This document shows, in pieces, positions 1 through 11,150 of a stretch of DNA of 64,000 bases. The DNA is taken from contig NW_023503496.1 in assembly GCF_014529535.1 (NCBI RefSeq), positions 1,426,001 to 1,490,000 of the forward strand, written 5' to 3'. The position numbers and the translations under genes are program-made. A model generated the notes under the pieces. It did not search any database and was not told the origin of the DNA. It was given only the letters and a program-made list of their open reading frames with translations. Numbering within the stretch: the first letter of the stretch is position 1; the number at the start of each line of letters is the position of its first letter. Source of the DNA: Bradysia coprophila (taxonomy: Eukaryota > Arthropoda > Insecta > Diptera > Sciaridae).

Positions 1-2084
1 TTGTATAAGTGAAGCTCATGATTGAGCTCAATCATGAAAACAGAATCTGGTCAGGAATAAGATAAGAATATGAATATATGACGAACTTCAAAGCTCCTGA
101 TTTATAATCCTGAGATGCCTGCTCATGCAAGTATGCGATTTACGATTTCCAAAGAATTTTAATATCAACTTTTAGACAAAATAACAATTTCCAAGTCTGT
201 TTTCTATTTGATTTATTTGATGTATTTCCGACCTCGTTCTAGGGTAATAAAATTTTCTGTGGATTATTTGTAACTTCATGAAAATATTAAGATGGAAAAC
301 CTCAGAAACATTCACATAAAAATTATGCTTTCCTAACTAATGTTGAAATAGCCTTTTTGCACTCATTAGGAACTTAGGAAAATAACTACTGGGCAGTCGA
401 GACGGTGTACTTGTAGTCCGAAATTATATTTTGGCTTCGTAGAACACAGATAAACACAAGAGAGAGGAATTATATGATATGCAGTACATACTGTCCCGTA
501 CAATCTTTTTCTAAATAAAAGTTATAGTAAAATCGACAATATTGTATTATTTGGCGATTTGTCATATTTTGGAGTTTCTTCACACTTTGGCGATTTTTCT
601 TGACAATTCATCATATTTAGTTGATTTGTTAAATCATCAAGAAACGTCTCAGAGGTGTGAAGAAACGCCATAAAGACAAATTTTCAATTCTCTATGATCC
701 TTGGAGTTTCTCTACTCTTTGGCGATATTTCTTGGTTTTACTTCACATTATGGCGATTTTTCTTGTTGATTTAACAAATCAACCATAATGATGAATTGCC
801 AAGAAAAATCGATAGAGTGTGAAGAGAAGAAGAGAAAAATCGCTAGAGTGTGAGGAAACGCCAAAGTGTAAAAATACGTTTTTGAAATGTCTCTATATTA
901 TCTTTCGTAAAATGATAGTGTCCTCGGGATCTTTCGTTAAAGTATGAATTCCCTAGGATCGAACAAGATGCCGTTACCTGACGTAAAATAAGAGTTTCCT
1001 TAGGATCGAACCAGGCAGCATTTCGTAACTTTTATAAAAGGATAGATTCACTAGCTTCGAACAAATAACGCCTTTTAGATAAATTTCGTAAAAGGATAAA
1101 TTTCAAAGGATTTGTTTAATCACCACGAAGAATCGCCAAAGTGTGAAGAAACGCAACAAAGACAAATTTATCATTCTTTGTTTTTGCCGGCGTTTCTTCA
1201 TCCCTTGCCAATTTTTTATTTTTGGCGATTCTTCATGGGAATCATGATTAATGACGGCTACGAGCTTTAGCGAAAACGAATGAGATGTTCCGATCCGAAT
1301 CTGCGAGCGAACTTCCGTTTCGTTAAAAAAAACCTTTAGTTGAAATGATGATGATGAAGATTTCAAATGGACGGCTCTTGGAGTTTCTCTAATTTTTATT
1401 CTATATCCTGCAAAGCATTAATTGTAGCTACTGCGTCCAGCAACTTTTTGATCATTCTTCAGCGACAAGTTTTTTTTTCTAATGGTGTTCCGCACTTTAC
1501 ATCGAACTGATGCAAATTCCTTTATGAAGAGAAAACAAAACCACATTAACTTCACTATTATTCACAATTATTTTAACATTTAGATCAATTTGGCCGTTGA
1601 ATTTAATGATCAAAATTTTGCTGGCCAGCATTTTAGATGAGACACATAAATAAACAAACGTCTGATACATATCATGACAAGCACACAATATGTTTTTGAA
1701 GACAATAGAAGCGATGACGGACGTAGGGTGGCTAAATGTACAATTATATTTTACGTTCTTTTGTATGTTGAGACGTACTGAACGCTTTCCTATATCGTTC
1801 ACTGATACAAAACATCTTTTTTCAAACTCAAACGGTTTACATTGCATAAATTTACTCTTAATTTAGAGCCTAATATAATGATTAAAAACCAAGAGAAAAT
1901 GTAGCAAAAACCAAAATTTAATTAGCCACCCTATATCACATTTTGAAATCGTGACTGCAGCGCCGTCATTGTGACCGCTGAGTTAACTAAATTTAAATTT
2001 GTGGATTCCATTGTTGTGGGATAAAGTGTGGGTTAAATAAGATTAATACCTTTGGAAAACCCGAAATCTAAATTTCCTCGACTG
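1..2084. mobile_element. Long-TIR TA-target DNA transposon, right part (left end outside window)
   Basis: This stretch matches 56694-58759 almost base for base in the same orientation, so it is the right-hand part of the same element. The outer end reads TTTCCTCGACTG followed by TA at 2085-2086, the mirror of the left end of the complete copy (CAGTCGAAGAAATTT). A TA target and matching long terminal inverted repeats point to the Tc1/mariner group, non-autonomous. No transposase is readable. The minus-strand frame at 1497-1847 (116 codons) is preserved in all three TIR arms seen in the window. The right end has landed inside the coding region of the next gene and supplies its last codons. Confidence 0.85.
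893..1100. repeat. Imperfect repeats of a roughly 50-bp 'TTACGTAAAAGGAT...GATCGAAC' motif inside the long-TIR element
   Basis: Several degenerate units built on 'cgtaaaatgata', 'cctaggatcgaacaa' and 'acgtaaaat' follow one another. The same motif in tandem forms the 104-bp satellite at 30825-31470, and it recurs at 57595-57800 in the complete copy of this element. Confidence 0.6.
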
Positions 2085-2624
2085 TACCTCAGCAAAACGC
2101 GGTTTATTTTTTAACCATCCAAATATCGATTGAAATAGCAAATTTACCAGTTTCTTCTTTGTTGCTGCGTCCTCTTCCGAGCTATTATTTTTATTGGCAT
2201 TTTCAGCTGCAGCCTCTACCTCGTCAGGAATGATAGCCGGTGGGAGGGTTTTTTCAAAAGGCGAAACGATGCCCAATTTCTTGGCACAATGTTCGACGAT
2301 CATCATCAGGATTATTTTATGACCGCTCGAAAAACCAAATTTTTTTTGCCAGGACACATATTTTCCAAGATAGTCACGAATTTGGGGCTTATCACCAACG
2401 ACCATGGAAATGGAGAATTTATCTTGCATAAAAGTTTCGATGCGAGCGATAGCTTCGTCGTCAACTCTCGATAAAACGTCGGCACAGTCGATGTCGTCGA
2501 TCATTAAAATATTTTTCAAATTTACCGGGATTTTAATCTTCAAATCGTCCCCAAGTTTATCAAAAAAATCATCACCGAAACAATTTAAGATCGAATTTTC
2601 TTCTTCACTACCGTCCTCGTCCAT
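2043..2624 (-). CDS. Unknown insect protein whose C-terminus is transposon-derived
   Basis: This single open frame of 193 codons starts with an acidic N-terminus (MDEDGSEEENS). A helical region follows (about residues 35-75, 'ILMIDDIDCADVLSRVDDEAIARI'-like in pattern), then a region rich in charged residues. I have seen similar N-terminal blocks in uncharacterised multi-copy insect proteins but cannot name a function. The frame crosses position 2086 into the long-TIR element. The last 13 or so residues (QSRKFRFRVFQRY) are encoded by the transposon end, so the original C-terminus has been replaced and the protein is probably 3'-truncated. No intron is evident. It may be an expressed chimera, or a damaged member of a family with an intact copy elsewhere. 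Confidence 0.55.
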   Translation of the reverse strand: MDEDGSEEENSILNCFGDDFFDKLGDDLKIKIPVNLKNILMIDDIDCADVLSRVDDEAIARIETFMQDKFSISMVVGDKPQIRDYLGKYVSWQKKFGFSSGHKIILMMIVEHCAKKLGIVSPFEKTLPPAIIPDEVEAAAENANKNNSSEEDAATKKKLVNLLFQSIFGWLKNKPRFAEVQSRKFRFRVFQRY

Positions 2625-2764
2625 GTTAACTTATTTCGCGACAAATTAACTTTCTAAAACTGTTTCGACAGTTGCAACGAAATTGTTCTACTTAGAACTG
2701 AAGTTTAACAGTTAGTCTAGTCTAAGGACGAAACCAATAACACAAACACTGTTTATTCGTTTTT

Positions 2765-2943
2765 CCTGAATTATCGAAAAATTTCATGAAAATTCATGAA
2801 AATTTGTGAAATTTTGTGAAAATTCATGAAATTTTGTGAAAATTCATGAAAATTTATGAAAATTTGTGAAAATTCATGAAAATTTGTGAAAATTCAAGAA
2901 ATTTGTGAAAATTGAGAAAATATTTTCGCGAATATAGGCACTG
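2765..2943. repeat. Degenerate 'gaaaattcat' tandem array ending in a MITE terminus
   Basis: Short units of the form gaaaattcatgaaaatttgt repeat about ten times. They finish with TTTTCGCGAATATAGGCACTG, the exact terminus of the 141-bp MITE at 35777-35917. This is therefore probably a copy of that family whose middle expanded by slippage. Confidence 0.65.
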
Positions 2944-2977
2944 GTAGAATGTAACTGTTCAAAAATCATCTCACGTC

Positions 2978-3096
2978 GGCAACGGCCATACCATGATGAA
3001 TGCACCAGTTCTCGTCCGATCACTGAAGTTAAGCATCATTGGGCGCGGTTAGTACTTAGATGGGTGACCGCTTGGGAACACCGTGTGTCGTTGGCA
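2978..3096 (+). rRNA. 5S ribosomal RNA gene
   Basis: The full 5S length (about 119 nt) is present. It holds the conserved internal control region (GTTAAGCATCATTGGGCGCG, then GGTTAGTACTTAGATGGGTG), the terminal GGGAACACCG...CGTTGGC, and a T-run terminator immediately downstream. Base 2 is G instead of the C usual in fly 5S, so one pair in helix I is mismatched. The other two 5S copies in the window carry the same change. The 15 bases just upstream (AAATCATCTCACGTC) are also conserved in all three. Confidence 0.93.
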
Positions 3097-3444
3097 ATTT
3101 TTTTTTTCTTTTTCGAAGTGGAAAGTATTGGAATTACCTACTGTACCTATTGAATTGTGAAAATGCCAAAAATGGGAGAAAGCCGAAAAATCAGCGGCTA
3201 GTCGGCTGAAAATCGACGGCGCACATCGCTTGTCAACAGTTGTACTGAAATGACAACACGAAAAAAAAACTTAACGTCAAAATTCGTATTGGCTGCGTAC
3301 AATAAATAACAAGGAAATTCTAATATGTGTAAACTCCCGATTCGCACTCAACTGTATTAGAAAAAGTTGAATCGATTTCAATTTTTTGCCAATATTGTGA
3401 CGTTTCTGTCAAATCGTATGAGAATTTGCAAATTTGTCCATATC

Positions 3445-3454
3445 ATGTAGACAG
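3445..3454. repeat. Left target-site duplication of the Jockey-like LINE
   Basis: ATGTAGACAG here is repeated exactly at 5677-5686, after the poly-A tail. The pair frames the LINE insertion. Confidence 0.85.
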
Positions 3455-5676
3455 ATTTTCGCCGTAAACTCAACGATCCTGATATAAAGAGGGAAATCAA
3501 AAGCCTAGCCATGACAATTAAGAATAGTATTGATGAAAGAAACTCCGAAACTCTGATGAATAAGTTGAAACAGATTAGACCAAATACAAAGATGTACAAG
3601 AATATAAGCAAGCTCCTAGGTGATGGTAGAAAAGTAGTGCCTGAGCTGAAGGCAAGTGATGGTTCCCTTATCAGTAATCCATTTGATAAGGCAAATGCTA
3701 TTGCAAAAGTGTACGACGAGATCCACAAACAAAATAGAGTTATGGGAGATCCAGATTTTGATGCGCTTGTGCTGTCTGAAGTAATTTCCTTCTCTCAGAA
3801 GTCATCGTCAAATTTGTTTGAGCTACGTTTGACGGATCCTGAGGAAATTAGAATAATTCTTAAAAATTTGAAAAATAAAAAGTCGTATGGACCGGATGCT
3901 ATCCCAAATATTGTCTTGAAAAAGCTTCCCAGGTCTGCACTCGAATTCCTCGCTAAATTGATTAATTGTATTCTGAGCATAGGATACTACCCTGATTCAT
4001 GGAAGGAAGCCCATGTTATACCGATACCCAAACCAGGCAAGCCCGCTAACGAGGCAAAAATTTTTAGACCCATTAGTCTATTGAACAGTTTGAGTAAAGT
4101 ACTCGAAAAAGTCCTGCATGTAAGAATATTACAATACTGCGACACAAATGCCTTATTGCCAAACAGCCAATTCGGCTTTAGGAGCAAGCACTCTACCGTT
4201 CATGCTCTCATAAGGTTATTTGAAGAATCAATAATGGGTTTTAACGATGGGAAGTTTACAATAGCCGCTTTTCTAGACATTGAAAAAGCTTTCGACACTA
4301 TGTGGGTTGAAGGACTCATATATAAACTGATAAACTTGAAGTTTCCTGATTATCTCATCAGAATTATTTTCTCCTACCTCAAAGGACGTAGTTACAGAGT
4401 TAAGTTGGGACACCAGCTCTCCGACCCAATAACAGTGAATGATGGGGTACCGCAAGGATCCATACTAGGACCTTTACTCTTTATCATTTTCATGATTGAT
4501 TTGCCGACGCATATGAACACTACTCTGACCGTCTTTGCAGATGATACAAGTACTTTTTCTACGAGATTATCCCTGAGCAGAGCTAAGTCAAATGTACAAA
4601 GCCACCTTCACAAGTTGCACAGATACTATCAGATTTGGAAAATTAGAGTAAATGTGGAAAAATCTGAAGCTCTTTTCATTCAGAGGTCCAACCGCGGGCG
4701 TTACAAAAATGAAAAAGCTTGTGGCATTGAAATGAATGGCACAAAAATCCCTTTCAAGGATAGCGTTCGTTTCTTGGGTTACTACGTTCAACCAAACCTT
4801 AAACACAACGAACACGTGAACAGGATGCTTCTGAAAGCTAACACCGGTTTACATAAACTGTATCCCATCATGAAAGTCAATAATGGCATTTCGCAAGAAG
4901 TTAAAGTTAAAACCTATGTAACCATATTGAGGCCGGTTCTAACTTATGCCGTCGCGGTTTGGCATAGTTTGCCAAAGTACTTGATTAGGAGGTTAAAAGT
5001 CTTTGAAAATAGATGCCTACGTATGGCAATCAATTTCAGAAGATCGAGAACGAACTTTAAGTATTTATCTACTGAAGAACTGCACAAAGTTACGAAAGTG
5101 CCGAGGCTTAACGTACACCTGTACGATTTGGCTATGAATATGCTTAGCAAGACGTATTCACATGATAACAACGTTATTAGTGAATTTGGCAGCTTTTCAG
5201 CAGAAAGAATTGCTAACTGTACCTATAAACCTCCCCACTCGCTGTTAGGAGGCCATAATTCCAAGCTATTGTCATTATAGACACAACCGCATCCCTATTT
5301 GTAATTTCGTATCACCAAAATGACCACTGTATACGAACTGATTATGAGAATTACGATTTCTTTCAAATTTGATTTGATCACAACAAACTTTGTTGTAACC
5401 CTAGGTTAAGTATTTACTCAAAAAATTTAGAATATTGATTGTTTTTCGTGCTTTTTTCAATCTACAAGGTGATGAACCTATTGCAATTTCATTTATTCCA
5501 ATTAAATTTCAATTTTTTTTAAATTTTTAAGTCTAGTATTACTTAAAATGATGAAATTTCATACATAAATTTGGAAAAGTCTGGCAGACTGTAAATTTAT
5601 TTTTAACAAGAATTATTTGTAAACAAACTGTATAAACTTGATTTGATTAAACGAACAATTAAAAAAAAAAAAAAAA
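3455..5676 (+). mobile_element. 5'-truncated Jockey-clade non-LTR retrotransposon (LINE)
   Basis: This is a LINE with a 3' UTR of about 380 bp and a 17-base A tail, bounded by exact 10-bp target duplications (3445-3454 and 5677-5686). The endonuclease and the start of ORF2 are missing. The sequence begins inside the linker before the reverse transcriptase. The remaining frame is free of stops over about 1.8 kb, so the insertion is young. It is dead on arrival by itself, because target-primed reverse transcription stopped short. Confidence 0.93.
3457..5280 (+). CDS. LINE ORF2 C-terminal part: reverse transcriptase and C-terminal domain
   Basis: The frame is open from the 5' edge of the insertion and the first internal ATG is at 3511 (589 residues). 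Counting from that Met, reverse-transcriptase blocks appear in order: LKNKKSYGPDAIPNIVLKK (about 120), FRPISLLNSLSKVLEK (about 185), FLDIEKAFDTMW (about 255), GVPQGSILGPLLF (about 315) and the catalytic FADD (about 340). A C-terminal segment with LTYAVAVWH and ENRCLRMA follows, typical of Jockey-type elements. No apurinic endonuclease precedes it. All aspartates of the palm are present, so the polymerase domain itself looks undamaged. Confidence 0.92.
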   Translation, partial: FRRKLNDPDIKREIKSLAMTIKNSIDERNSETLMNKLKQIRPNTKMYKNISKLLGDGRKVVPELKASDGSLISNPFDKANAIAKVYDEIHKQNRVMGDPDFDALVLSEVISFSQKSSSNLFELRLTDPEEIRIILKNLKNKKSYGPDAIPNIVLKKLPRSALEFLAKLINCILSIGYYPDSWKEAHVIPIPKPGKPANEAKIFRPISLLNSLSKVLEKVLHVRILQYCDTNALLPNSQFGFRSKHSTVHALIRLFEESIMGFNDGKFTIAAFLDIEKAFDTMWVEGLIYKLINLKFPDYLIRIIFSYLKGRSYRVKLGHQLSDPITVNDGVPQGSILGPLLFIIFMIDLPTHMNTTLTVFADDTSTFSTRLSLSRAKSNVQSHLHKLHRYYQIWKIRVNVEKSEALFIQRSNRGRYKNEKACGIEMNGTKIPFKDSVRFLGYYVQPNLKHNEHVNRMLLKANTGLHKLYPIMKVNNGISQEVKVKTYVTILRPVLTYAVAVWHSLPKYLIRRLKVFENRCLRMAINFRRSRTNFKYLSTEELHKVTKVPRLNVHLYDLAMNMLSKTYSHDNNVISEFGSFSAERIANCTYKPPHSLLGGHNSKLLSL

Positions 5677-5686
5677 ATGTAGACAG
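5677..5686. repeat. Right target-site duplication of the Jockey-like LINE
   Basis: This is an exact copy of the 10 bp at 3445-3454, directly after the A tail. Confidence 0.85.
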
Positions 5687-5775
5687 AACTCATATCATGT
5701 GGCAAGGGCATTTTGCTCATATTGTGTGTACGCCACTCATATTGTGTGGCAAGGCCATAAATGATGTATAAAAAG

Positions 5776-6062
5776 ATGTCATCTGCGAAACGGAGATGAC
5801 TCAAGTACTTTCTATTTATGTTAATTCCCATTTTGCTCCAGTCTTATTTCTTTCTCTTATGTCTTTAAAAACACTCTCCAGGGTTGATGTGAATCACTTC
5901 GGCGAGATGGTGTCACCCTGTCTTACACCTCGACCAATTATGAACATGAGAATTTTCGTATACATATCGAAATTGTATTGGAGTATCTTGAGTCCACTCT
6001 ACATTCGTCCAATGAGTCTAATATTGACCATGTTTCCACTGAATCAAAAAGGACGCACTTAC
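5776..6062 (-). mobile_element. RTE-clade LINE fragment
   Basis: On the minus strand pieces of an RTE reverse transcriptase are readable: FDSVETWSILDSLDECRVDS, GRGVRQGDTIS and LRFADDI, interrupted by small insertions and frame changes. They match the better copy at 40257-41459. The fragment is cut at the FADD motif on one side and just before FDSV on the other. Confidence 0.8.
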
Positions 6063-7120
6063 AGTGTGAATTATTTAGTGTCTGTGACACCTTGTTGTTT
6101 GGCTCTTCCGGCAATTGCATAAAGGACTAGGTTCGGCTTTGAATTCTTTGAAGTTGTATATTTGTAAATATTCCAATTTTCTCTTCATTCGGCAAGAGTA
6201 TCCGAGTCGGTGATGCTTCGTTCGACCATGACAGCTGAGTTATTATAACTGGGTCCCAGCTTGTGGTCGTGCCTTTAATTTTTGTTGTGAGCTTCCCAAG
6301 TTCCTCGGAGTCAATAAAACACTTTGTTTTAAGTTGTGTTTTTTATTTTATTTTGCGAGAATCAATAAAGAACCCTGAAGCGTGGCAGTCGATAACGGAA
6401 AAAATTGACAAATATTGTTCAACAATTTTTGACTGCCCGAGAGTGACCCCAAAAGTGACCAAATTTTGACAGCTGCCCAACACATACACTAAAAGTGACC
6501 AAATTTTGCGAGCTGCCAAGCTGCCAAACCCACACCTTAGAAGTGACAAAATTTCCCAACTGCCCGAAATTATTCACTAGGGTGTAGCGTTTTTGCAAAA
6601 CGTTTTATTTTGCGATCGATGGGCTCAGCCGGAAATCGGTTCAGCAGGTCATTTGATGGAAGAAACTTTTCTTTACAAATATCATGTAGTGCTGCCGCAA
6701 GAGCGATTTTTAAAAATTTCGTTGTTTTGGGTCCTCGTCACATATGTCGAATGTTACGTTAGATTAATTTTGCGTAAGAAGGTGGAAAAGTCGTGGAAAA
6801 ATGTAAATTAAAATTCAAATACTCGAAATATGGACCACGGGCAAACGGATTTGCCAGTCAAAAAACTTGAAATTTCGGTACAATGAAAACTTTGAACAAT
6901 CAACTACAAAAGTTGAATTCTCTCAAATTAAATTTTTTTAAAACTAGAATGGTGCGATTGGTGCCGAAGTCTACGACAAATTTTTTTAAAAATTGTATTG
7001 GGACTTGCGTCATAGGCGCTGTGCTACCGCGCGCACAAGATTTTAAACAATTCAGTTTATCGCATATTTTATTGAATCATACAACTCAAAGTTTAAGAAA
7101 AAAATATCATACGCACCAAC
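6063..7120. other. Gene-free stretch with a short tandem repeat
   Basis: I see no coding signal. At about 6445-6570 a unit of roughly 45 bp containing 'agtgaccaaattttg' and 'agctgcc' occurs about three times. The rest is AT-rich, with only short open frames of random composition. Confidence 0.5.
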
Positions 7121-7130
7121 ACACCGATTA

Positions 7131-7136
7131 TTTATT
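7131..7136 (-). promoter_or_regulatory. Poly-A signal of the secreted-protein gene
   Basis: AATAAA on the minus strand lies about 22 bp after the stop codon of the gene at 7159-7940. Confidence 0.55.
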
Positions 7137-7158
7137 GCTATATGTGATGTAATAACTT

Positions 7159-7940
7159 TCAAAGCGCACTTGAATACAAAAATACATGAAATTCTCCAGT
7201 CGTGTCCATATATTTGATAGAGGGACCCGATATCTCAATGCTCTGTGGTTTACCATCCTTAGTAGCCGTTGCAATGAATTTGGCATCACCATGACGTTCC
7301 ACACGAAAACTTTCAGGATCCAATGTTGTACGGTCAATTTCGACACAAACAATGTCTTTATTATTAGGTAATTTCTCAACTTTTGTCTTGAATATCCCCA
7401 TGTTGAATTGATTGTTTTCCACATCAGCCGCGTTGCAATATTTTGCTAGAACATTGAAATTTCGATTACCTTCACTTCGATGCTCTTCACTTTGTCCTAT
7501 TCCAAAATATCTCGCAAACCAACCATTCCGTGAATTTTTGGGAGCAATGTTAATGATATTTGTCGTGCTACTAAAAGGAAAATGTTAGAAACAAAAAATC
7601 TAGTTTGTGGAATGTACTGTTACCAATTTTCTTGCTTTTCCAATGCGACGCCAAAAGTGTTCTGTATTTTGGCCTCGTGATTTTGTCCCTTAATGACAAG
7701 GTTAAAGTTATTTTTAGCTACAATGTTACTTTTCTCAACATCACAGGTCAGCTGATAGTTTTTATGAAGCTGAAGAGAACTTTGCGTAGCACGAATTTTT
7801 CCGTTCATGTTGTTCGTGACATTGCCTGAGTTTCCGAAACCAAAACAGGAGAATCTATAATTTCCATCCTGAGAAGCACCGAAATCGCTCATGGCTTTAG
7901 CAAATAAAATGTAAAGAACAAAGAGAATACGACGAACCAT
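7159..7940 (-). CDS. Small secreted protein of unknown function, two exons
   Basis: Exon 1 (7940-7624) starts with a hydrophobic signal peptide (MVRRILFVLYILFAKA) and ends at a GTAACAG donor. The intron (7623-7571, 53 bp) ends in TTTTAG, and exon 2 (7570-7159) continues in phase, giving 242 residues. The mature part has scattered cysteines (CFGFGN, LTCDVEKS, KYCNAADV, IVCVEID) and no transmembrane segment, so export is the likely fate. I recognise no family. The short canonical intron and summed exon length divisible by three support a real gene. A poly-A signal follows closely. It could be a salivary, haemolymph or cuticle-associated protein, but nothing in the sequence decides this. Confidence 0.72.
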
Positions 7941-8188
7941 TATATATAAGCTCGAATATTGATATCATTATCTTGAGAATGTAGGGTATGAAATACATTA
8001 GCGAATTATTTGAAATCCACACGGAAAGAAAAAATGGTGTAACACCTAAACATAGGAAGTAACAAGGAACGCCATCTAATTAGATGCGCAGTCGCGCAGC
8101 GTTGTTGTTGTTGATACAAAAGGGCTTCTGCCCTTAAATTGTGGGGTGGATCTTCTGATACGTATACAGCCAATGTCTAATGTCTTTT
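7941..8188. other. Intergenic stretch upstream of the secreted-protein gene
   Basis: This presumably holds the promoter of the minus-strand gene. I see no clear TATA box or repeat. Confidence 0.35.
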
Positions 8189-8400
8189 TGTTGAAATATC
8201 AATCGTGCAATATTTCATTGTAAGCAAAAGCAATATGAAGAGTGCAATAGCACCGGACGACGGTATAAAGGAAATTAGTAAGCAAATTCCAATACTAATA
8301 ACGCTATTGTTTTGTACGACATTTATGTTATAAATACCAAATACACAGTATTATTTTTGCTCAGTCTAACAACATCTTTCTCAACATATCCACTGCAACA
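8189..8400 (+). repeat. 5' LTR of the copia fossil
   Basis: It has TG...CA termini and ends exactly one base before the primer-binding site region. Its first 85 bases match 10922-11006. Confidence 0.8.
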
Positions 8401-10921
8401 GGGTTATGGGCCCAGAGCGTGGTTACGCTGATTTTGCTGACTTGACAAAAGTGTTTTGTGTTTTAATTGTGCGCTGAAATTCTTCAATGGAATTTGATGT
8501 TTTTTTATTCGGTAGTTGAATCGAAATTAAAAGTGAATTTATGGATCACAGATCTAATGCTAAATTGTGAATAGAGGCGAATTGTTAGATTCATTGATGA
8601 GGTTACAAGTGAATTGTGTAAAACATTCGAGACTATTGCAATAGTAAAAAAGTGCAATTATTTGTAGTCAGCAAAAGACGGAAAATGTTTAGACGGGATG
8701 AGCCACGTCACCTTGAGAAGTAGATTTTTAAAAAGTAAATCGAAATAAGTGCGAAATATACGACCTAGAAATTATTCAAATCGTAGAAGGATTTCCGGAT
8801 TTCAGTGAGTTTTTAAATTAATTAAAAAGGCTGAAAATTGTCGTAGACAAAAGTACTAGTACGAGCCCGTCGTCGGACGTAAAACGCGATAGAAAATTAG
8901 ACCAATCAAGTGTTTACTAAATGTTTAGAGTAAAAGTCGGCTGATTGGAGAAATTTAGTCTATCAAATGTGCGATGTGAATACAAATGCTGAAATAATTG
9001 TCAATCGAAATAAAAGGTAACAGCGAGTAACGGCGCTGGGTCAAGAGTTTATACTCAAGACGAAAATCCGTCCAGATAACTTGAGGAAATGCCAGTTATG
9101 TAACGGTTGGACAATTTAGAAGCCTATGGTATATCATGTTTTAGGAAAAAGGTTGACTGGTCACTCAAGTAAGTGAAGAACCGATGTGGTCGCTCAAGCA
9201 AGCAAAGAACCAAAGAACCAGTTTCCAGTGAAAAATGGTCAGTGACGTACCAGTGGCGGTAAGCTACAAAACGTTGGCTATGTGCCGTAAAAACAGGTTA
9301 TTGACGGACCAGTGGCTGTGTGCTACAAAGACGTTGGTTTTTACGCAGTAAAAACAACTTTGAGATGGATCATTTACGTAAATTCTAAATGGCTGATCAA
9401 AAAAATGCTGAGGAAATCGTCATCAGAGTTTCGCATTAAGGTCCAGGATGGATGTTGCGTGAGAGGGATTCAACAGACAAAAGGGTTAAAATCTGGCGTG
9501 ATTTTTGGAAGTTTTAGTCAAATGAATGAATCACGAGCAAGGATCAAGGATACGGCAATGCAAACGGTGAATTGGATTTCGGCCGCTCAGTTGTTCAACG
9601 TGGAGATTTGGCTGTTGGCATGGAAAACAAATTAATCAAAAATTGTCATCTATGGCCTGTGGAATGGTCAAGAAGGTTGGGACAAAAGGATAGAAAATTT
9701 GTGATGCTGAAACAGAAATTTCATTGAGGATAGCCAACCGTAATGTAGAATGCGCTGGTCAAAGTGCATGGTGTAGCATTGGAGGTGAAAAATCTGGACA
9801 GATAAAGAGAAATCTGAGGAGATATAATCACTGAGCTACAAAAGGAGTTAACTTGTCTGGACAGATACATGAAATCTGTAGAGATAGTCATCGAGGTCAA
9901 TAAAAATGCTAACCTGAAGAAGTCATAGAAATGACCATGTTGCAAGTGAACGTACATGGAATGGAACTAGATCAGGACGAGCTGGACATAAACGAGATTA
10001 TTGGACAATGGCTGTACAGTGGGGTCAAACGTTATCCTGAAATGGGGAATAACGTGGTAAAAAAATAGCAGCGAGCTCAGGCGCTGTGTTTAAAAAAAAA
10101 ACCTGCAACGCGACTAAAGGAAATGTTAGTTGTGAAATAGTGCTGTTCCAAAAATTGGTTGGTCGTCGGACGCAACACAAAAATTAGCAACAATGGGTTT
10201 GTATGTACAAGCAACAAATTGGTTGGCACAAGCAGCAAAATTGGTTGGTACAAGCAACAATTTAGTTGGCACATGCAAAAATTTGATGATTAAAACAAGA
10301 ACTGTGTGGACGTCGAGGTAATTGGAATTTATTAATTTAATACATTGGTGTATCGTTTTAGAAAGCAAGAGAATGTCTACTATATCTAGTATATGGGGCG
10401 AGAACGAACATTGAGTTTTACACCAGACACACTAGACATACAGATAACATTGGTCAAATGCAATTGATCGAATCAACAGTGGGCAGGTCAAAGACATTGG
10501 GCTGTTGTGTTGAAGCTATCCTGTTGAATGATAACTGAGGATAGTAATGTTGCATCTAATAGTGTACTGAAGATTAAATGAGTTTAATATCCATTATGGG
10601 AGACGTATTGATATGCAACATTTGTTGAGGTATTCGATTAAGGGGCAGTAAATTGATGAAAATTCGCGTAATCGAATCGATTGAAAATTGAAAGCGGGAA
10701 GTAAATTCGTAGAAATTGTATTTGATTCAGGGAAAGTGATTGCAGAATGGATCTGGGAAAAATTGAGTTTAAATTTGTGAATCTGAATCACTGGAATCTA
10801 AAGTAGTTCTAAATTTTGAATGGTATCAGATTTTCTGTGAAAATAATGAAATATGTTAGAACTGATATTTGCATTGTATAATGAAACATTTTGAAGGATT
10901 AAAATATTCATTAAGGGAAAG

Positions 10922-11006
10922 TGTTGAAATATCAATCGTGCAATATTTCATTGTAAGCAAAAGCAATATGAAGAGTGCAATAGCACCGGACGACGGTATA
11001 AAGGAA
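10922..11006 (+). repeat. 3' LTR fragment of the copia fossil
   Basis: It starts TGTTGAAATATC like the 5' LTR, follows it for about 85 bp and then leaves homology. Confidence 0.8.
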
Positions 11007-11150
11007 AATAACTTTTCGATTCGACAGTTCATGCAAACTATCTTCACACGCGTTAATGACGATCACGCCATTTTGTTAAGAAATCGTAACACAATCGAAA
11101 TGTTTTCACATCAAATTTGAGCTCGCTCCAGTCTCCAGACTGGCTCAAAC

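Larger units (their letters stand above)
8189..11006 (+). mobile_element. Ty1/copia LTR retrotransposon fossil
   Basis: A 212-bp LTR (8189-8400, TGTTGAAATATC...CTGCAACA) is followed at once by GGGTTATGGGCCCAG, the primer-binding site used by Drosophila copia (an internal part of initiator tRNA-Met). The first 85 bp of the LTR recur at 10922-11006 as a partial 3' LTR. The two LTR pieces differ little over their shared length, which suggests moderate age. The roughly 2.5-kb interior shows no readable gag-pol, so the copy is broken and non-coding. It may be a non-autonomous derivative. Confidence 0.8.

Noticed and set aside
7128-7424. Long minus-strand frame overlapping the secreted-protein exon
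   Set aside because: It is a shadow of exon 2 of the two-exon gene in a different frame.
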